A stretch of 64,000 nucleotides of DNA from Branchiostoma floridae (GCF_000003815.2 NC_049981.1:25109875-25173874); one strand, 5' to 3'. Positions 22,891 to 36,740 are shown, counted from the first letter of the stretch. Program-made: numbers and translations. The notes: generated by a model from the letters alone, not told the origin.

Positions 22891-23800
22891 GGCTCCCTTG
22901 GAAATCAGTTACTACGTTAAATAAATAGATAAAGTTATTATAGACATTTATGCCATCAAATTATATTATCTTTCAATATTATTTGTGCCTTTGTGCATCC
23001 CTGTACTTAATTAAATTGTCAGCTACTGCTACTACTACTACTTACACCTACTACTTTCCTTGTCAACTTTCCCAAAATGAATGAATGAATGAATGATTTG
23101 AAAATCAGGAGAAAATCACATTTACCATGCATGGCAGTCAAAGATGGGCTGAATTGTGGCATGGCTAATGGTAGTATTAAAAGTAATAGATGTTATTAAA
23201 ATCAATATTTACCGATATAGCCACTTTATCACCATTATAACTTGGTCTGTGCACCTGTACATTATACCTGTACATTGTAAAACCGTTTAGGTACAGCTCC
23301 AGACCTGGATCTCAAGTTCAACCTGCGTCTGTCTGAGAAAAAACTAAAGACTGGTGGATATGTTTTATCATAATAGAGATATCCAGACTTTAATTCAAAA
23401 TGTACGGAGTAAAAACCATGTGTTCGTATTTAGCTAGAGGGCAAAAGGTCAACCCCAGTTCACTCAGAACCTTTAAGAAATTTTCCGGTGCTCCTTCTCA
23501 GGTACATCATTGACAGCGTCCCTTTCTTTGGAGACACCAAAAGAGACAATAGACTGTAAAAGCCCTTTAGGAGGAAGACCACAATGACAATTGAATTACC
23601 AAACTTGCTTCGCCATTGGTCGATTCATACACAATGTTGTGCGCTATCCATCTTGATTTTAAAGAATGACGCGTGTGTCTGACGCTGTAACAATGAGAAG
23701 ACTTGGAGAGGAAGTCATATATCTCTATCTTTTATCATTCTGGACGTTGTTGTGTGTGTACCCATTATTTCACAACGCGACGAGCCACAGTGACAGAACA
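22890..23800. other. No convincing gene; microsatellites
   Basis: This holds short CTA and ATGA runs (about 23022-23060 and 23076-23096). Two possible terminal exons follow acceptor-like AGs at about 23290 and 23502, but each reads only 18-28 codons to a stop and neither is recognisable. Confidence 0.4.
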
Positions 23801-23949
23801 GCCTCTACCAGGCTCCACAGGTCGCTGGAAAAATAGAAGTCCTTAGGTTGCAAACTGTACTCATTGATAATCCACTCCTCTGGTGTGTTTTCTGTCTTAT
23901 TTGGCCAATTTCAACTATTTTCCAGCAACCCATGGAGCCTGGTAGAGGC
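23801..23949. mobile_element. Short MITE, family GYCTCTACCAG, copy B
   Basis: The termini GCCTCTACCAGGCTCCA and TGGAGCCTGGTAGAGGC are perfect inverse copies over 17 bp, followed inward by GTCGCTGGAAAA and TTTTCCAGCAAC. The ends resemble those of the element at 24634. CAGTGACAG occurs on both sides, but on the left it is 4 bp away from the end. Confidence 0.7.
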
Positions 23950-24633
23950 CAGTGACAGATCGCACGGAACAGTTCTGTCGTTTGTGAAATCAAGATTGGA
24001 TGAGAACTCAACATGGAATCCATCCGCGATATCTTCGCTTGTATGGAGGTCCATAATGTCGGGATCTAGTACCATTGACGCAGTGCTTTGATAGTTTTAA
24101 TTTAACAGATAATACACTTAGACCGCACCTTGGTCTCGTGTGTTTTAATGTGGAACGTCATGAGAACAGAGGATATGGAGGAAATCTTGAATTTGAATGT
24201 ATTCAACTCCTAGTATCAGTACACCACGGCATAACCTTGGGCTTAAGCCATGTTTTCCTTGAGAAAGACTATGTTGATGTTTTGTTTGAAAAAAAAAAAC
24301 AGCTAGAAAGGATAATTACGAATGGATAGTAGCTGAATGATAAAGTTGGGGAAACTTCATCGAAAGTACCAAATGGATATCTGATACATGTCAATGTTGA
24401 GTGGATTCTTAAGGCCCTTTTTCGTACACAAAAGTTTAAGCGCCACACCTGCATCCACGAATTAAACAATGTATCCTAGTAGTGTAAGAGTGAATTGTTA
24501 TCGGTAAGTATGGAAAATCGCGACGATTTTTGAAGAAGTATCAACGAAAATTTATGACAAAACGCCAGGAAGCCATAATCTGAATCGGCGCTTTAAATCT
24601 ACTCCACAGGACGACACCGTGCTACTTTTACTA

Positions 24634-24835
24634 GTCTCTACCAGATTCCGGATCGCTGGAAAATCGTAGAAATGGAACAAATAGAGAGGAATATAACCGG
24701 CCAGGGAACAGCTCGCGATCCTAGGATCGCGGTCGCGTTACTGTTGCCTAGCCGGCTATATTCCTCTGGCCGGCATACTCCTCTATTTGTACCATTTCTA
24801 CGATTTTTTCCAGCGACTCGGAGTCTGGTAGAGAC
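24634..24835. mobile_element. Short MITE, family GYCTCTACCAG, copy A, TA-flanked
   Basis: The left end GTCTCTACCAGATTCCGGAT and the right end CGGAGTCTGGTAGAGAC are inverted. Pairing continues inward through CGTAGAAATGG and CAAATAGAG, then again in the centre around the GCGATCCTAGGATCGC palindrome, so most of the 202 bp can fold on itself. TA flanks both ends, as expected for Tc1/mariner-type insertion. Confidence 0.8.
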
Positions 24836-24837
24836 TA

Positions 24838-27376
24838 TACTTTTACCGTGCTGGTAAGTAATTATCAGAACCTCGCCTTTGCTCTTTTGTGTCGACTATT
24901 GTAACTATGATCTAGACAACTGCGGCTCAAACCTTTCTTTTGTCAATTGGTAACAAAAAGACACAAATCCTACAAACCTCCCTGGGAGACGAGAAGATAC
25001 CTGATCGTAGGCGCGTGCACCTGTCCAGGATTTCTTAATCGCTGCTTTAAACAGAACCAAAATGTATGGCAACCAGTAGTAACAATGCTGAAAGTGGCGC
25101 ACTGGCGACGTAGTCTAGTTCTGCCGATAGCCACTAAATCCCTCCTATTTTCTAGCATATTCTGTCTCTTTCATGCGCCTCGACGCTTGAAATAACTTGA
25201 TCCTATTTAGCGGAGAGAGAGCACGAACATTTGTTCTTGTCATAATCCCACGAGCTTACTAAAATCCCCGGGTTTGGGGGGTAATCTTTCTTTGCTAGTG
25301 TTTTTCTGTTACTATATCGTCTTGTCTCGATCAAATTGCGCGCTCTTGGCAGGTGCATCCGTTACAAAACAATGTTTAATCCTCTACTCCCTCAATTACG
25401 AAATGACCCTATATAAGTGCGTGCAATTTTAAAGAAAAAAATGAGCGCTTTCAAGCTAGGAGCTAGTGATTGAATCGTCTGTCCAAAACAAACCTTCTAA
25501 CCACAGTACAGAAAACAGTACTTAAGCGATACTGCCACGTGTCATGGTCATCAGGACCAACCACGACTACCATGCAAGGAACCGTCCCTAGGGGAGGAAG
25601 AAATAGAGATAGGCAACGGAAAAGATAGAAGTAGGATATCAGAGAACGGACAGACATGGTACCAAGTGAAACATTCAGAAAACTGAGAAGGTCGAAAAAA
25701 AACTCGCCCCAACGGTCAAATGCATGCAGTTGGACTAAGGAGGGGGTCAAGAGTTTAAAAAAAAAACAAATGCTGTAAAAAATTCTACTACAATTTGCTA
25801 AATGTGAGAGATTGAAAGCGAAAATTCAAGAGACATCTGCAAGGTCGTTCACAAAAGTGAATACCAAGTGAATATCAATACATCGTAATATATGTATTCA
25901 TGGTGACTCTACGTGTAAGAGATATATATATAACAAATGTGTTCTTCATGTAAGAGATTTTGGACTACAATTATCTAGAACAATAACGTCATTGTGGAAT
26001 ACAATCAGGACGTATTCTAGCTATTTAGCAAATGACTCGGAAAAAATGAGGATTTAACTATCCTTAATTTGATCATTTATAGATGTACGGTAAGACCTCT
26101 TCTCAAGCATGCGTAATGTGATTAGGTTAATCCAAAATGAAAAAAAAAAAAATTTTTTTCCCCGGTAACAGATATTGAGGAATTTGTGCGGTTTCCTTGG
26201 ATACCGATGAACATGGACGACGATTGGTCATTTTTGAATACAAGTTAACGTGACGTTTACAGATGACTCATGGGACTGACCAACAAACCGTCTCGTGGGA
26301 CACTTGAACCCACTCGGGTGGCAATTACGTTTCAATTAGCACTATCTAATTGAAAATCAGCAATTACGTTGGACGGTTCTGGGCCATGGAAGGTTTGACC
26401 ATTGCATAGACGTTAGAACAAGGAGATTGGTTAGAATTAACAAGGAGAAAGCTCCTTGGTTGGAAGAAGTTAATTTTACCTTCCAACATCTGCTTGTAGA
26501 TAACTATATTACTATTGTAGTGCCAGTACATATGCACACATGAAGTACATACTCGATCAGTGCAAGGACGCAAGTTATGACAGTGGCGTTATGATCCATG
26601 ATTTGAGACAAAAAATCTCACGCTTTTGTGTTCGTTATTTCACCTAGCGTCGTACGTTACTGTGTTTTTGCATTGTTTGGGTCCTTCATTGTCCACCTAA
26701 CGCTGCATAAGAAAGCCACACGTAACTCTCAATGGACGATTTAGTGGACAACACACCAAGAAGTGTGTCCAGTGGGAGGGCTACGATCGCCTGTCGACGG
26801 GCACGTGGACACACTATCTGTGGTGTCATCACAGCACGTGCCGGCGTGTCGCTAGGTGGTCTTAAGTACACATTCAAGAATGAGCCTAAGATTACAACAA
26901 CAATTAAAAGCTCTCAAGAGGACTAGGCAGCGTATCTTCATATTACTGGTTCTATATCTGTATACACTCGACAGTCTCTGTCAGACTACGTGGCTTGTTG
27001 AAAAAAATGATAGCAGATTCATAGGTTGTCATGTGTAATTCCTTGATTATAAGTTGATATTGTTTGGCTAACTCCAGAAAAATTATGCAGAGGGTTTAGC
27101 CATTTTTTACCATTTTTCGAGCAACGCAAAGACTGCAAATCGAGACTGTTCATTTGTTTGGCATGTACCTCATTCGGAAAGGGCCCTTCAAACCGCTCCT
27201 TGTCTTTACGTTCGAACGTTCCTACTACTAGTGCTGTGTTGTTTTAATGTCGATAAAGGTTAGACTTCCAGGTAATAAGATACGCAATGTATTGATAAAC
27301 AGATAAACTCAAGCAACTGGATAAAATGTGGAAACGGTCAGGCGATTTAGGCAGCCTTCCGTCAGAGACTAAACGA
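24838..27376. other. No recognisable gene
   Basis: Only short frames are present on both strands. Around 26690-26870 there is a locally GC-richer block open on both strands for about 60 codons. It may be a degenerate repeat fragment; no family is recognisable. Confidence 0.45.
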
Positions 27377-27377
27377 G

Positions 27378-27534
27378 AATCTACCAGACCTGTACATTCA
27401 CTGATTATAGCAGAAATTGACCAAAATAGTGGGAGTCGACGAATGCCTGCCCGCACGACCGACTAAGTTGTCCGTCAAAAAGATTCTCCTTATTTTCGCA
27501 AATTTCTGCAATTCTTTTCAGTCTGGTGGAGACT
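27378..27534. mobile_element. Diverged short MITE, family GYCTCTACCAG, copy C
   Basis: ATCTACCAGACC at the left and GTCTGGTGGAGACT at the right are imperfect inverted copies. Pairing continues inward (GCAGAAATTGACCAAAATA against the inverse of TATTTTCGCAAATTTCTGC). It is shorter and more decayed than copies A and B but of the same plan. Confidence 0.5.
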
Positions 27535-28400
27535 GATTATAATTGTGAGGTAGTGTTCTTGCTTATGCCATCATAATACCCAACCGACACCCTCAGTTCT
27601 TACACCATTGTTGTCTTGCCGAGACACAACGACCCTACCCCTTGGGGCAAACCCATTGTGACTCCTCAGATCTCGGACAAACGGCTCTAATGAGCAGTGT
27701 AAGAAATTGAATCAGAGATGATCCAAATAAAATCTTTAAGTGTCGTGTGACTCTGTTATGGACATAGACAGCGATGCTTTGACACCTTGTTGCTAAATTG
27801 ACTCACCTAATCAACTCCTGATTGACTGACAGTAAATAAACATGTAACTGGGAACCGAGAAAGAAGAAAGAGAGGGAGAGAGAAAGGAAAGGAGGGAAGT
27901 AAGAACGCGGAAACCCGAATTGAGAGATGAAGAACACAAATCATTCACATGCGTAACGTTATATGTCTATAAGAATGTAGTGTTGATAGTTCCATTCCAA
28001 TAACGGTGCGATCACATTCGTCTATTCGTCACACAATTTTTGATACATGTCACAAACTTCTCGTGCAGGCTGTGAAAGAACAAACCACCGACAAGGATCC
28101 AAAACAGCCTTTTCTGTAACATACGTACAAATCAGCTGATGCGACATATGTAAGACTTTTCCCAGAGTGCCCTCAGATCAGTTTGTAATCTCACTGGTAA
28201 TGTCTCAATGTCATTACTGTTTGTTTGTCGGCTTACTTTATTTTGGTTTTGTTTCGGTTGCTTTTGCCTTACCTTTTATAGTTTTTCCCCCCTGCCAACA
28301 AAAAGTACACTGGTTTACTGGTCGTTGGGATGATTCGTATTAGTCAGCTACAGCACGTGCACATCTTAAAGACATTTATTTCTAAGTACCGCGGCACATT
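27535..28400. other. No recognisable gene
   Basis: A purine-rich patch lies at about 27855-27905. No coding or RNA signal is seen. Confidence 0.5.
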
Positions 28401-28625
28401 GGCGGATTTTCCGGTTCATTCCGTCTGCAGGTGCTGACACCGATGTCCGGACGGACATACCAGGCTACCCGGCATGCTGAGCGGGCTGAATGTCTCCGAC
28501 CAGTGGGCCGCCGTCACACCGCGTTCGGGCTTTGTGGTGCGGAGAAAGAGCCGCAGAGGGGGAGATGGTTGGTCGTGGGGCCGGCTGGGACCATGCTGGG
28601 GGCCGCCGCCCAAGGCACGAGAACT
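28401..28625 (+). repeat. 225-bp GC-rich repeat, copy 1
   Basis: It runs from GGCGGATTTTCCGGTTCATT to GGCACGAGAACT and is nearly identical, in opposite orientation, to 48841-49065. Homology stops sharply at both sides. It is much GC-richer than its surroundings and stays open in several frames, for example MLSGLNVSDQWAAVTPRSGF. I see no inverted ends, A-tail or target duplication, so the class is unknown. It could be a retroposed or captured exon, or part of a larger element. Confidence 0.85.
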
Positions 28626-29160
28626 CTTATTCAACCAGCCCATAATTTCAGGCATTACCGATTCGCATAATTACACCGCCGGGAATGAACTTTCATCTTT
28701 ACTGTCGGAAATGGTACACTGGACACGGAGAACGAGAGCACGGTAACTGCCACTTACCGTTTCCTTGTCGGAAGCCACACTGTGATGTGGCCAATAATTT
28801 CCTCATTTCCGACAGGCTATACTGAAGTACTTTATAAAAAAATCGAGATCAGCGCCAATAGTTGTACCCCACACTGAGAGATGGGGTCTATCAGGACGTC
28901 CTGGGAGTACTGTCCCGTTTATTGACCTGTCCATGTTTACTACATATCACAGTTAATTTGTGAAACATGCTGTGATACACGCAATCATTCCTGTTACTAC
29001 CAGGTCGCGCATCTGTCCCTGTTATAAAACTTCACAATTACCAGTGCAGAGGCAGTAAATAAAGTAAGTGGGTAAAGCAGTCATCCTGAATAGGGGGGGA
29101 GCACGATGTTTTTCAAGTAGTGCGATGTGGCTACGAATCTTCTTTATTGTTGTTTATTGT
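28626..29160. other. No recognisable gene
   Basis: The reading frame of the 225-bp repeat continues briefly (to about 28746) without homology to the second copy. Near 28752 and 28800 there is a short inverted pair (GCCACTTACCGTTTCCTTGT region and CATTTCCGACAGGCTA). Nothing else is seen. Confidence 0.4.
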
Positions 29161-29169
29161 TTTATTAAC

Positions 29170-29375
29170 TCCTTTAGCCATTAACAGCCTATAACTGCCA
29201 CAGCTACTCTTCCAGGAGTAACTCTATATATGAGTGTGTTGGGCTCTTTTACGTGCAGAGGTTTGGCACTTGAGACTGCCCCATGAAGCCCCGGCTACAT
29301 GTGGCCATCGGCTTTACGTCACCATCCGAAACGAAAAGTACACCCTCACACTTGCCCGAACGGGGATCGAATAGT
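29170..29375 (+). repeat. Interspersed repeat (TGTTGGGxTCTTTTACxTGCA family)
   Basis: The core GTGTGTTGGGCTCTTTTACG, TGCAGAGGTTTGGC, CATGAAGCCCCGGCTACATG also occurs, diverged, at 33515-33590. It has no coding capacity. It resembles the 3' portion of a dispersed retroelement, but the class is uncertain. Confidence 0.55.
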
Positions 29376-29399
29376 GTGTTTCCAATATAGCATTGATGA

Positions 29400-32300
29400 A
29401 TTAGAAGAAGGGATAGTTTTAAAGAGAAAGCTAATGAGTCATTTTCTTATGTTATGATGAAGTCATTCCCTGCTGTCCTGTGACAGAAAATACAGCTGTC
29501 CTGTGACAGAAAATGATGTAGATCCTTGTCAACGATTTTGTCATAGTCTTGCTGAAAATCTATGGCAAAAATTTACAACAAATAGATTAACAACAAATAA
29601 ATGTATAGACAGCGCTGCATATAGACGAATATGGCCGTACCGTTACGTGAACTTTCACGTGGAAGTTTAATTTTCGGAGAGTCTTTTTTTTTTTTAAGGT
29701 AACGTAGGTAACGTGATCCTGGAAACATACAAAGTCACGCGTTTATCGATAGAATGTTTCCCTCTTTAATAAGAGTACACTTAGAAGCTGAAAGGGGCGA
29801 ACTTCACAAATATAACATCCAACTCGACAGATGGATAGCGTGAGGCCGCTGTTATGTTGGTTAAATGTCTTCGTGTATAAACACTCGAGGTGAACCCAAA
29901 GCAAACAATAATCGTAAACACGACGCCAACGGACGACACCAATAGCTGGAGGGGTTTCTTTGTAGTCTGTTCCAAAGCACATACGCTATATAGAATGTTA
30001 ATACTTGTTAATCTTGACCACTCTTAATACTGTATAGATAGAAATGTCTTTCTTGAGGAGCTCCGGGAAAAAAAACGGAAACCTGTCGGGAGATTCATGC
30101 AAATTATCATTGAGTAGCGTCCGATGAAGACACGTCTAAATCAACTGTCGCACACGAATATCTGGGCTTTTCTGTTATATGGTATATGAGGTCAAGCGGT
30201 CGGGCAATAGATATTCTGTCCCTTTTGATTAAACACGACATGGCTATTCAAAGCGCGGAAAATTAATTTAGCGGACGAAGAGACTAAGAATAAGGACAGG
30301 GGACCGTTACATCAATGGTGGAGCAGGTGGCGAATTGCCATTCAAAATAGCGCGTTTTTGTGTGAGGTACAGTCATATTGTTGTGTGAAGCAGATATTGT
30401 GTGAATGTTTATGGTGTTTCGCTGAAAAGATTTATGCGGTACTTTGAAGATACAAGGATACGCCCTAGGGTTTGAAAATAACTTCTTTTGATTCTTCGAA
30501 TCGTAGTAACACAAATCTTAAGCGAACTTCTTTCGAAGGTGGCAAATTTATCGTCATTCCGTAGAGGGTCGTTTTAAGTAAATTGAATTCAGTGTTGCTA
30601 GTGCACTGAGCTGTTAAACCAAATTGCTATGTTCAAAAAGACTTTTATCGCACCCTCCGTAGTATAATGAACAATTCACATGTGTATATACAGTATTTCT
30701 AAATCTTAATAATGTGCCTATCATATTCCTAGAGAAAAATGTTAGATACAAATACGAGTTTATCAATGTGCCGAATATTTGTGTACATTTGCACCCTAAG
30801 AATTTTGGTATTTTGAATTTGAAGTTTTCTTTACTACGTTGTTAAATGGTTGAACCAGGGAAGGTATTAATTGAGAATTGCATCAGAAGTTTTTTAGAAG
30901 GAAGAAATTTGACAAAGTTAACAAAGAAAGATCACTGATATCAGGTGAATAGGAAACAAAACTTGAACGACTGTCTAAAAAGAACTACTCGTCCCAAAAT
31001 ATGTCATATAAGGCGCCCCTTTCCACTTTCGATTCTTCGTAGCTACGAAGTACCTTGGTCTGTAGTTTTTCTCTTCCTCTTCAAATAATTGACGTTGACG
31101 TCTGTGAATTTCCTGAAAACAAGTATCATTCACATTAACTACATGTTTATTTGTATTTCCGTCTCATTTGGGGCCATTATATGTGTGTAATGTAGCTGAG
31201 ATGATTGGCGATGATTGGCAGAAACGACCCATCAAGGTCAAGGGTTCGGGGTGTCTGTTTTTCGTCATGACTGGTGCTCTCACCTGATGACGTGGGAACA
31301 TGGCTGACAACATGCCGATCATCTTTCCACTGGGTGGACGGGTTAGCACCCACATGACGGTTTGAATAAGATCCATTCTGAAAAAGTATGCTTTGAAAGG
31401 CAGCAAAACACAAAAGCCTTACAAAATATACGTTTGTATTAATGAAATCTGTTTGAACGACAGATAAGAGTAACGGTCGGCGCATCAGAAGAAAGGGGTA
31501 TAATGCCTAACGTTAAGGTGTCATTTTTTTAATTTTGTGATATTCAATAAGCATAATGGGCTATCGTTAAAACTTTCTATTGAAAACACAAAATTATCAT
31601 TTGTAAGTGTCAACGTCCATTCTCTTATCCTGACGTTTATACAGAATATGATATATCGTCTGTGCTTCGGCTAACCGTTAGTGAGGTCGTCTAAATATTT
31701 CAATTCAATCCATATGGACGGACTTTAATGACGAAAAATCATATTCCTTATGTAACTAGATAACCATGTATTATGAGCCCCATCCGCCCGTCCATTTACA
31801 GCTGTCTTAAGACGCGAGAAGAACTTTACAAACTACTATACATTTGGCCGCGGTGTATAAAGAAAACGGCACAAAATAGACAGCCTGATAAAAACGCATA
31901 AAAACACGTCAAAAACAGCCGGAGCCGAACCTGCTTGGAGTGTATATACGTTAGTCATTGTGGATGTAGTAAGACGCAACATACTTACATCACTGTAATT
32001 ATTCCCCTGCCTTATAATGGTAACCTGTATTTAGCTGCTTAATGCATAGACGTAATGGTTGTCTTCCATTCATTCAGCATATATCTCAGGAAAGTTTTAG
32101 TAGATTTTATTACCCACGTGTACTGCGTCTAGTGGAATATCTCCCTATCCTGCAGACAATTTCCCACCATAAAATGGCTTAAGGGTAATTTTGTCGGGCG
32201 ACGTTTTGGCTGATATATAACAGTCATTATACCATCTGTATTGGGACGTCTGTTTCTCGTCAAGTTTATCTTAATGACATTTCTTCCATCTCCCTACTAA

Positions 32301-32760
32301 ACCCTCACCTGATGTAACCTGCGATAATGGCTCCGTGTTGTTCTGTGCGCTTTGTCTCTTAAGCCAGCATCGCGGAAACCAATGGTAAATGGTAATTTTC
32401 CTAGACAAATTCGTATCTTTAATGTCCAATTTCGTATTTTGAATTATAGCAATCATGAACTTCGGACATGTTCCCACCGTTGGACAGATGCAGTTTCGGT
32501 TTCAGGTTGGTGGACACATTTTTCAGGTCCCATTGTTATAGGGCTAAACAAGAATTATGTACAAAGCCAAATGCACGATCGGACTTTTGCAAATATAAAT
32601 TATTTCTCATTTTTTAAATTTTGCAGCTACATTCCTCTTTTAAAATAGGTTTAGTGCCGAATATTTTACTATCAAATAGATACACAGAATACATGCGAAG
32701 CATTGACATTTGTACTGCCTGATACTAGATGTTAATGACAAGAAGTAGCTACTTAGTAGC
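29400..32760. other. No recognisable gene
   Basis: AT-rich, with short random frames. It includes a 2x ~25-bp direct repeat (AGCTGTCCTGTGACAGAAAA) near 29470-29513. It lies 12-15 kb upstream of Neurogenin, so long-range regulatory elements are possible, but nothing in the bases proves one. Confidence 0.45.
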
Positions 32761-32764
32761 ATCT

Positions 32765-33000
32765 TGCATGGTGGCCTGTCTGTTAGGTTAAGGTTGTTGA
32801 CCACTGTGTCCCTGCGAAAGGGATTTTCACTATTTTTATCACTCGACTAAGGTGAAAATGAGTACCCAGCTTCTGTAAGGGACATCCTCCCGAATGGGAC
32901 CTTAAGCCAGAGGTGTTGATTTTAGAAATGCGCTTAGAAAAACCAACACACCTATCACTCAGACTACAACTCCTTCCCATGTGCAACAGGATCAAACCTA
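32765..33000 (+). mobile_element. Degenerate SINE fragment
   Basis: CTGCGAAAGGGATTTTCACT, CACTCGACTAAGGTGAAAAT and GAGTACCCAGCTTCTGTAAG match the body of the SINE at 22545-22890 with many changes. The tRNA-like head is missing or too decayed to see. Confidence 0.65.
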
Positions 33001-33514
33001 TCTGTTTAGTTTAGTTTTACACATCATTTACACAACGTACAGAAGTGTTGTTTTACACCTTTACTAGTTATGAGAACAAAGCCATGAAGTGCCCACACAT
33101 AGTACAACTGCGTGCCTAACATCACCCGGGTTCTCCTATACTATGATGTTGACAGTAATTGTGATGTTAACAAGTCATCACGAGCTGTGACAAAGCCTTC
33201 AGTCTTGATGTTTATCAGTCACTGCTCGCGTCAGTGTGACAGATAGGAATCTGAGCAGGTAACGTCAACAAAGGCCTGTGACATAGACGCATTTGTCATG
33301 GCTGACAGTGACGCACACTTGTGAGACTTTGTGCCTGAGGTGATTTGGTCTACCTTGTCGATCGAAGGTAAGTAAGGTGAAGGTAAAGCCATCGACCTCT
33401 CTGGTTGAACCAAACCTTTGTTGATTGCTAGTACACACACATGTAAGTACGATGTGGTTTCGCCATGGCTCGCGCTTGAAGCCAAGCACACCAGATCACC
33501 CCTACTCTTCTGGA

Positions 33515-33600
33515 CAAGTGTGTTGGGTTCTTTTACATGCAGAGGTCTGATGTCTGAGGCTAACACATGAAGGCCTCGCATACACGGGGACAGCATCTCA
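33515..33600 (+). repeat. Second copy of the TGTTGGGxTCTTTTACxTGCA repeat
   Basis: GTGTGTTGGGTTCTTTTACA, TGCAGAGGTCTGATG and CATGAAGGCCTCGC match 29245-29310 with scattered differences. Confidence 0.55.
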
Positions 33601-33619
33601 TTATTGATTTTTTTACCAT

Positions 33620-36600
33620 TTAGGAGATCACCAAAAGACCATATTTCTACTAAGAGCACAAAATCATATCATTATCTCATTATACAAAACTTGGGCCTGT
33701 TCATTAACCATTGCCTTCAAAGAAGAAGTTAACCCTGACAAGAGTATACGTTGTATCGTATAGTTGATTAGACACTAGTGTCTATACATGTAGAGACTGT
33801 ACATGCAATTAGCCTTCGAGCATGTTTTTGCAAATAAAACACTTGTTAATAAGTAAAGTAGTCTCCGACGTCGCTATCAAACCTACTGGGTCAAGGATGA
33901 TCTCTGGAATAGATATGATTTAGTAGCATTCTAAAATGACTGACATCATCGTATAGCAAACCCGTTATCATGGCAATGGAGGGCGGGTCCTACGGGGAAT
34001 GATTGACAAATAGCTAACGTTTTCAGAATGATCACTCAACTTGCATTGTAATTAGATACAACTACAGATAAATAATGAGGAATGTGATATATTACCGAGC
34101 ACTTTTACGTACAGAACACATTAACCTTGAAACTTAGGCGTCTTAGCCCAATGGCATTTATTCGACTTAGCCGGGCTAGGAACTTAAATTGTTTAGGTAC
34201 GGGAGCTAATTTGAACATCAGACGTACCTGTACCTTTACCTGAACAAACTAAAACACCATGTGAATACCATGGTTCAGAATAGCTATAGGCAATGAAACC
34301 ACCTCAAAAACGACATCGTTGACAGTTAAGCACTTGAACTTTTGACGAAAATTATTAATGCTCTTATTTTGAGATCAAAACATGTGTATCTTCATACAAA
34401 CAACGGATGACAATTTACCACTACCTCCTTTTCACACATTTAAACACAAGTCGTCATGTCGACTTGAAAAACTAAAACGATGTGATTTGTGAATGAATTG
34501 AGATAAAAGACGTCTTCTCCATCGTTCGTACCAAGTTGAATTGTTAAAGATAGTATTGAGAAAGCTAGTAACGTTACCTCCCTCTCCAATCCAAGTTTTG
34601 CAATGGAATCACCCGAAGTCCGCGTCGGATACGCAAACCAGACCTTACAATTATCATCAATCTAAACCTGACGTTTTAGACAAAACCTAGAATCTCCTCG
34701 TTTTGGTTGTATACTTAAACATGGCCCTTTCCGGTGTGGTAACGCCCAGTAAATTTCTACTGATTAGAGGTCTCGGTGGTTAGAATACTAGTAACCACAA
34801 CACACCTGCTTTGGACAGGTGAACATTTCTCAAGCTATCTACATTGTTATCGCTGTTATTCACATTTGGGCAGTATATGAGGCCTTGGAGCTTTAAGTGA
34901 TAGATAAATTAGAAGACAAGTGAGTATATGTCAAAATACCTCGGACAAGTTGATATGATTTCCCCCCATTGTTGATGACAACAGCCCTGTAGTGACGTCA
35001 CTAGCTCAACAAAATGGCTGCCGGACTTGGATACTTTGCTGATATGGGACACTACGGCCAAAACACGATCATGCTCACTGTTGGTTCTTACAATACTTTT
35101 ACCAAAACAAAGTCATTACGCTATCTAGATTCTGTAGTCCTAGTGGCCATAGTAAAGGACATATGACGTATAAGAGATGTTTATCTGCTCATCTTTATTT
35201 GCAAATTAATCACTTATGTAAAGGTCACATTTCCAGACCCAGGCCTGGCCGGGATGTTTGCGGAAACGTCTTTCAAGGAATATGAACAAATGGTGCTGAT
35301 TATCTTTTTTTTTACGTTCTGTGTGTTCTGTTGTGTTAATATCGTACCCGTCGTTCCCGAAAGCTGCCCGAAGGGAACCCGGTTTGGAAATGTGATCGTA
35401 GCAACACTGAAATTACTCACTAACTCACTCAGACAAAGGTACTCTATCATCATCATCATGGCTCTTTCCCCGTCGTCGATGATTCGTGGGAAGAAATACT
35501 GCTTTAAAACTCGGGATCACAATACTGTTACTCACGAACAGTGACGGATAACGGACGTTACTAATGTCATCGTCAATTACAAGGTCAAAGAAGAAGATGT
35601 GAAAAAGTAAAGAATCTATTGCTAACGTTAGGTATCCAATACTCTGTATTTGGTCATCTTTTCAACATTCCAGACCACTTAGATTTCATAATGAAGGCAA
35701 CTTTACTTTGGCCAAACTTTTCTTTTATCCGTACGCTCGCTTCAGGTTTGGTGTACCTAGAGTATGTCATCCATATAATCAAATCAACTTGGCCTAATTG
35801 TGACTAAAAATTGTCTAGACATCCAGATACGGGTAAAATTGACAGGACGTAAAAACAAATGGGCCACGTCCGACGATTAGCACGTTGTAAAACTTATCTC
35901 ACTCTCTATCATTTTAGGTGATAAAGCACCGGGACAATATCATGCGTTAGTAACTGTTTTTACTATTGAACCAACAAGCTATTTGTAAGTAAAAATGGGC
36001 TCGTGCAAATGTAGCCCGCCATGTTTAAACTTAATTACACAAAATCTCAGCGCACTGGGAAATCTTTCATTGGTCTTCGTTTAATAGGCTTTCCAATAAT
36101 GATGGTGGTATCTTGATAATGACAATGACAATGAAAATAACTTCCTGGTAATAAGGACCCGGGGTTACACAGGTAAGGCCATGAATGTCGTCAGAAGAAA
36201 AGATAACCATGTCTTATTTCATGGGAATACAGATTCTGACAAGAAAGGGAAAATGAGAGAAAAGAAATCACAACGTCCATCTTTCATGGGTTTTTCCTTA
36301 GCAGGTCTTTCAATATTATAATGGCGATGCCTCCATAACTTCCTGGGAACGAGGTTTTCGTCCCCAGAGTTACACAGATCACGCAATAAATCGTCTGACA
36401 CGAAAAGACGACCACATCTTGTTTTTCTGTCTGAAAGATTCTGGTCAGTTACAAACTGAGTTGACTATGGTTTTAAGCGCTCTGTAACGACGAAAACAGT
36501 CTCAGTCCACATTCTGGACTATTTGAAGAAGAGTTCCGCCACCTGTTACGACAAGGCCCCATACATCTAAATACATCATGCCGGCTGACAAAGTCGTCTG

Positions 36601-36740
36601 ACCATTGACCTATGGGACCTTAGTCAAAGAGCGTACCCACGCCATCCAGAAGGAGAGATAGATCCAGGGATACAGACAGAGACGGACAGAGAGAAAGAAA
36701 ATGAGGAAGAAAGACAACACCATTAGCATGACAGTCAGTC
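33620..36740. other. No recognisable gene; one weak candidate start
   Basis: CAAAATGGCTGCCGGACTTG at about 35009 resembles a YY1-type start (MAAGLGYFADMGH). It reads only 50 codons to a stop with no convincing donor. The rest is AT-rich non-coding sequence. Confidence 0.4.

Noticed and set aside
23288-23560. Alternative 3' exons of the SOD gene
   Set aside because: Two acceptor-like AGs lead to 18-28 codon frames, but the SOD reading already ends properly at 20640 and the peptides match nothing.
35009-35165. YY1-type start MAAGLGYFADMGH as a gene
   Set aside because: A 50-codon frame ending in a stop with no clear donor; motif alone is insufficient.
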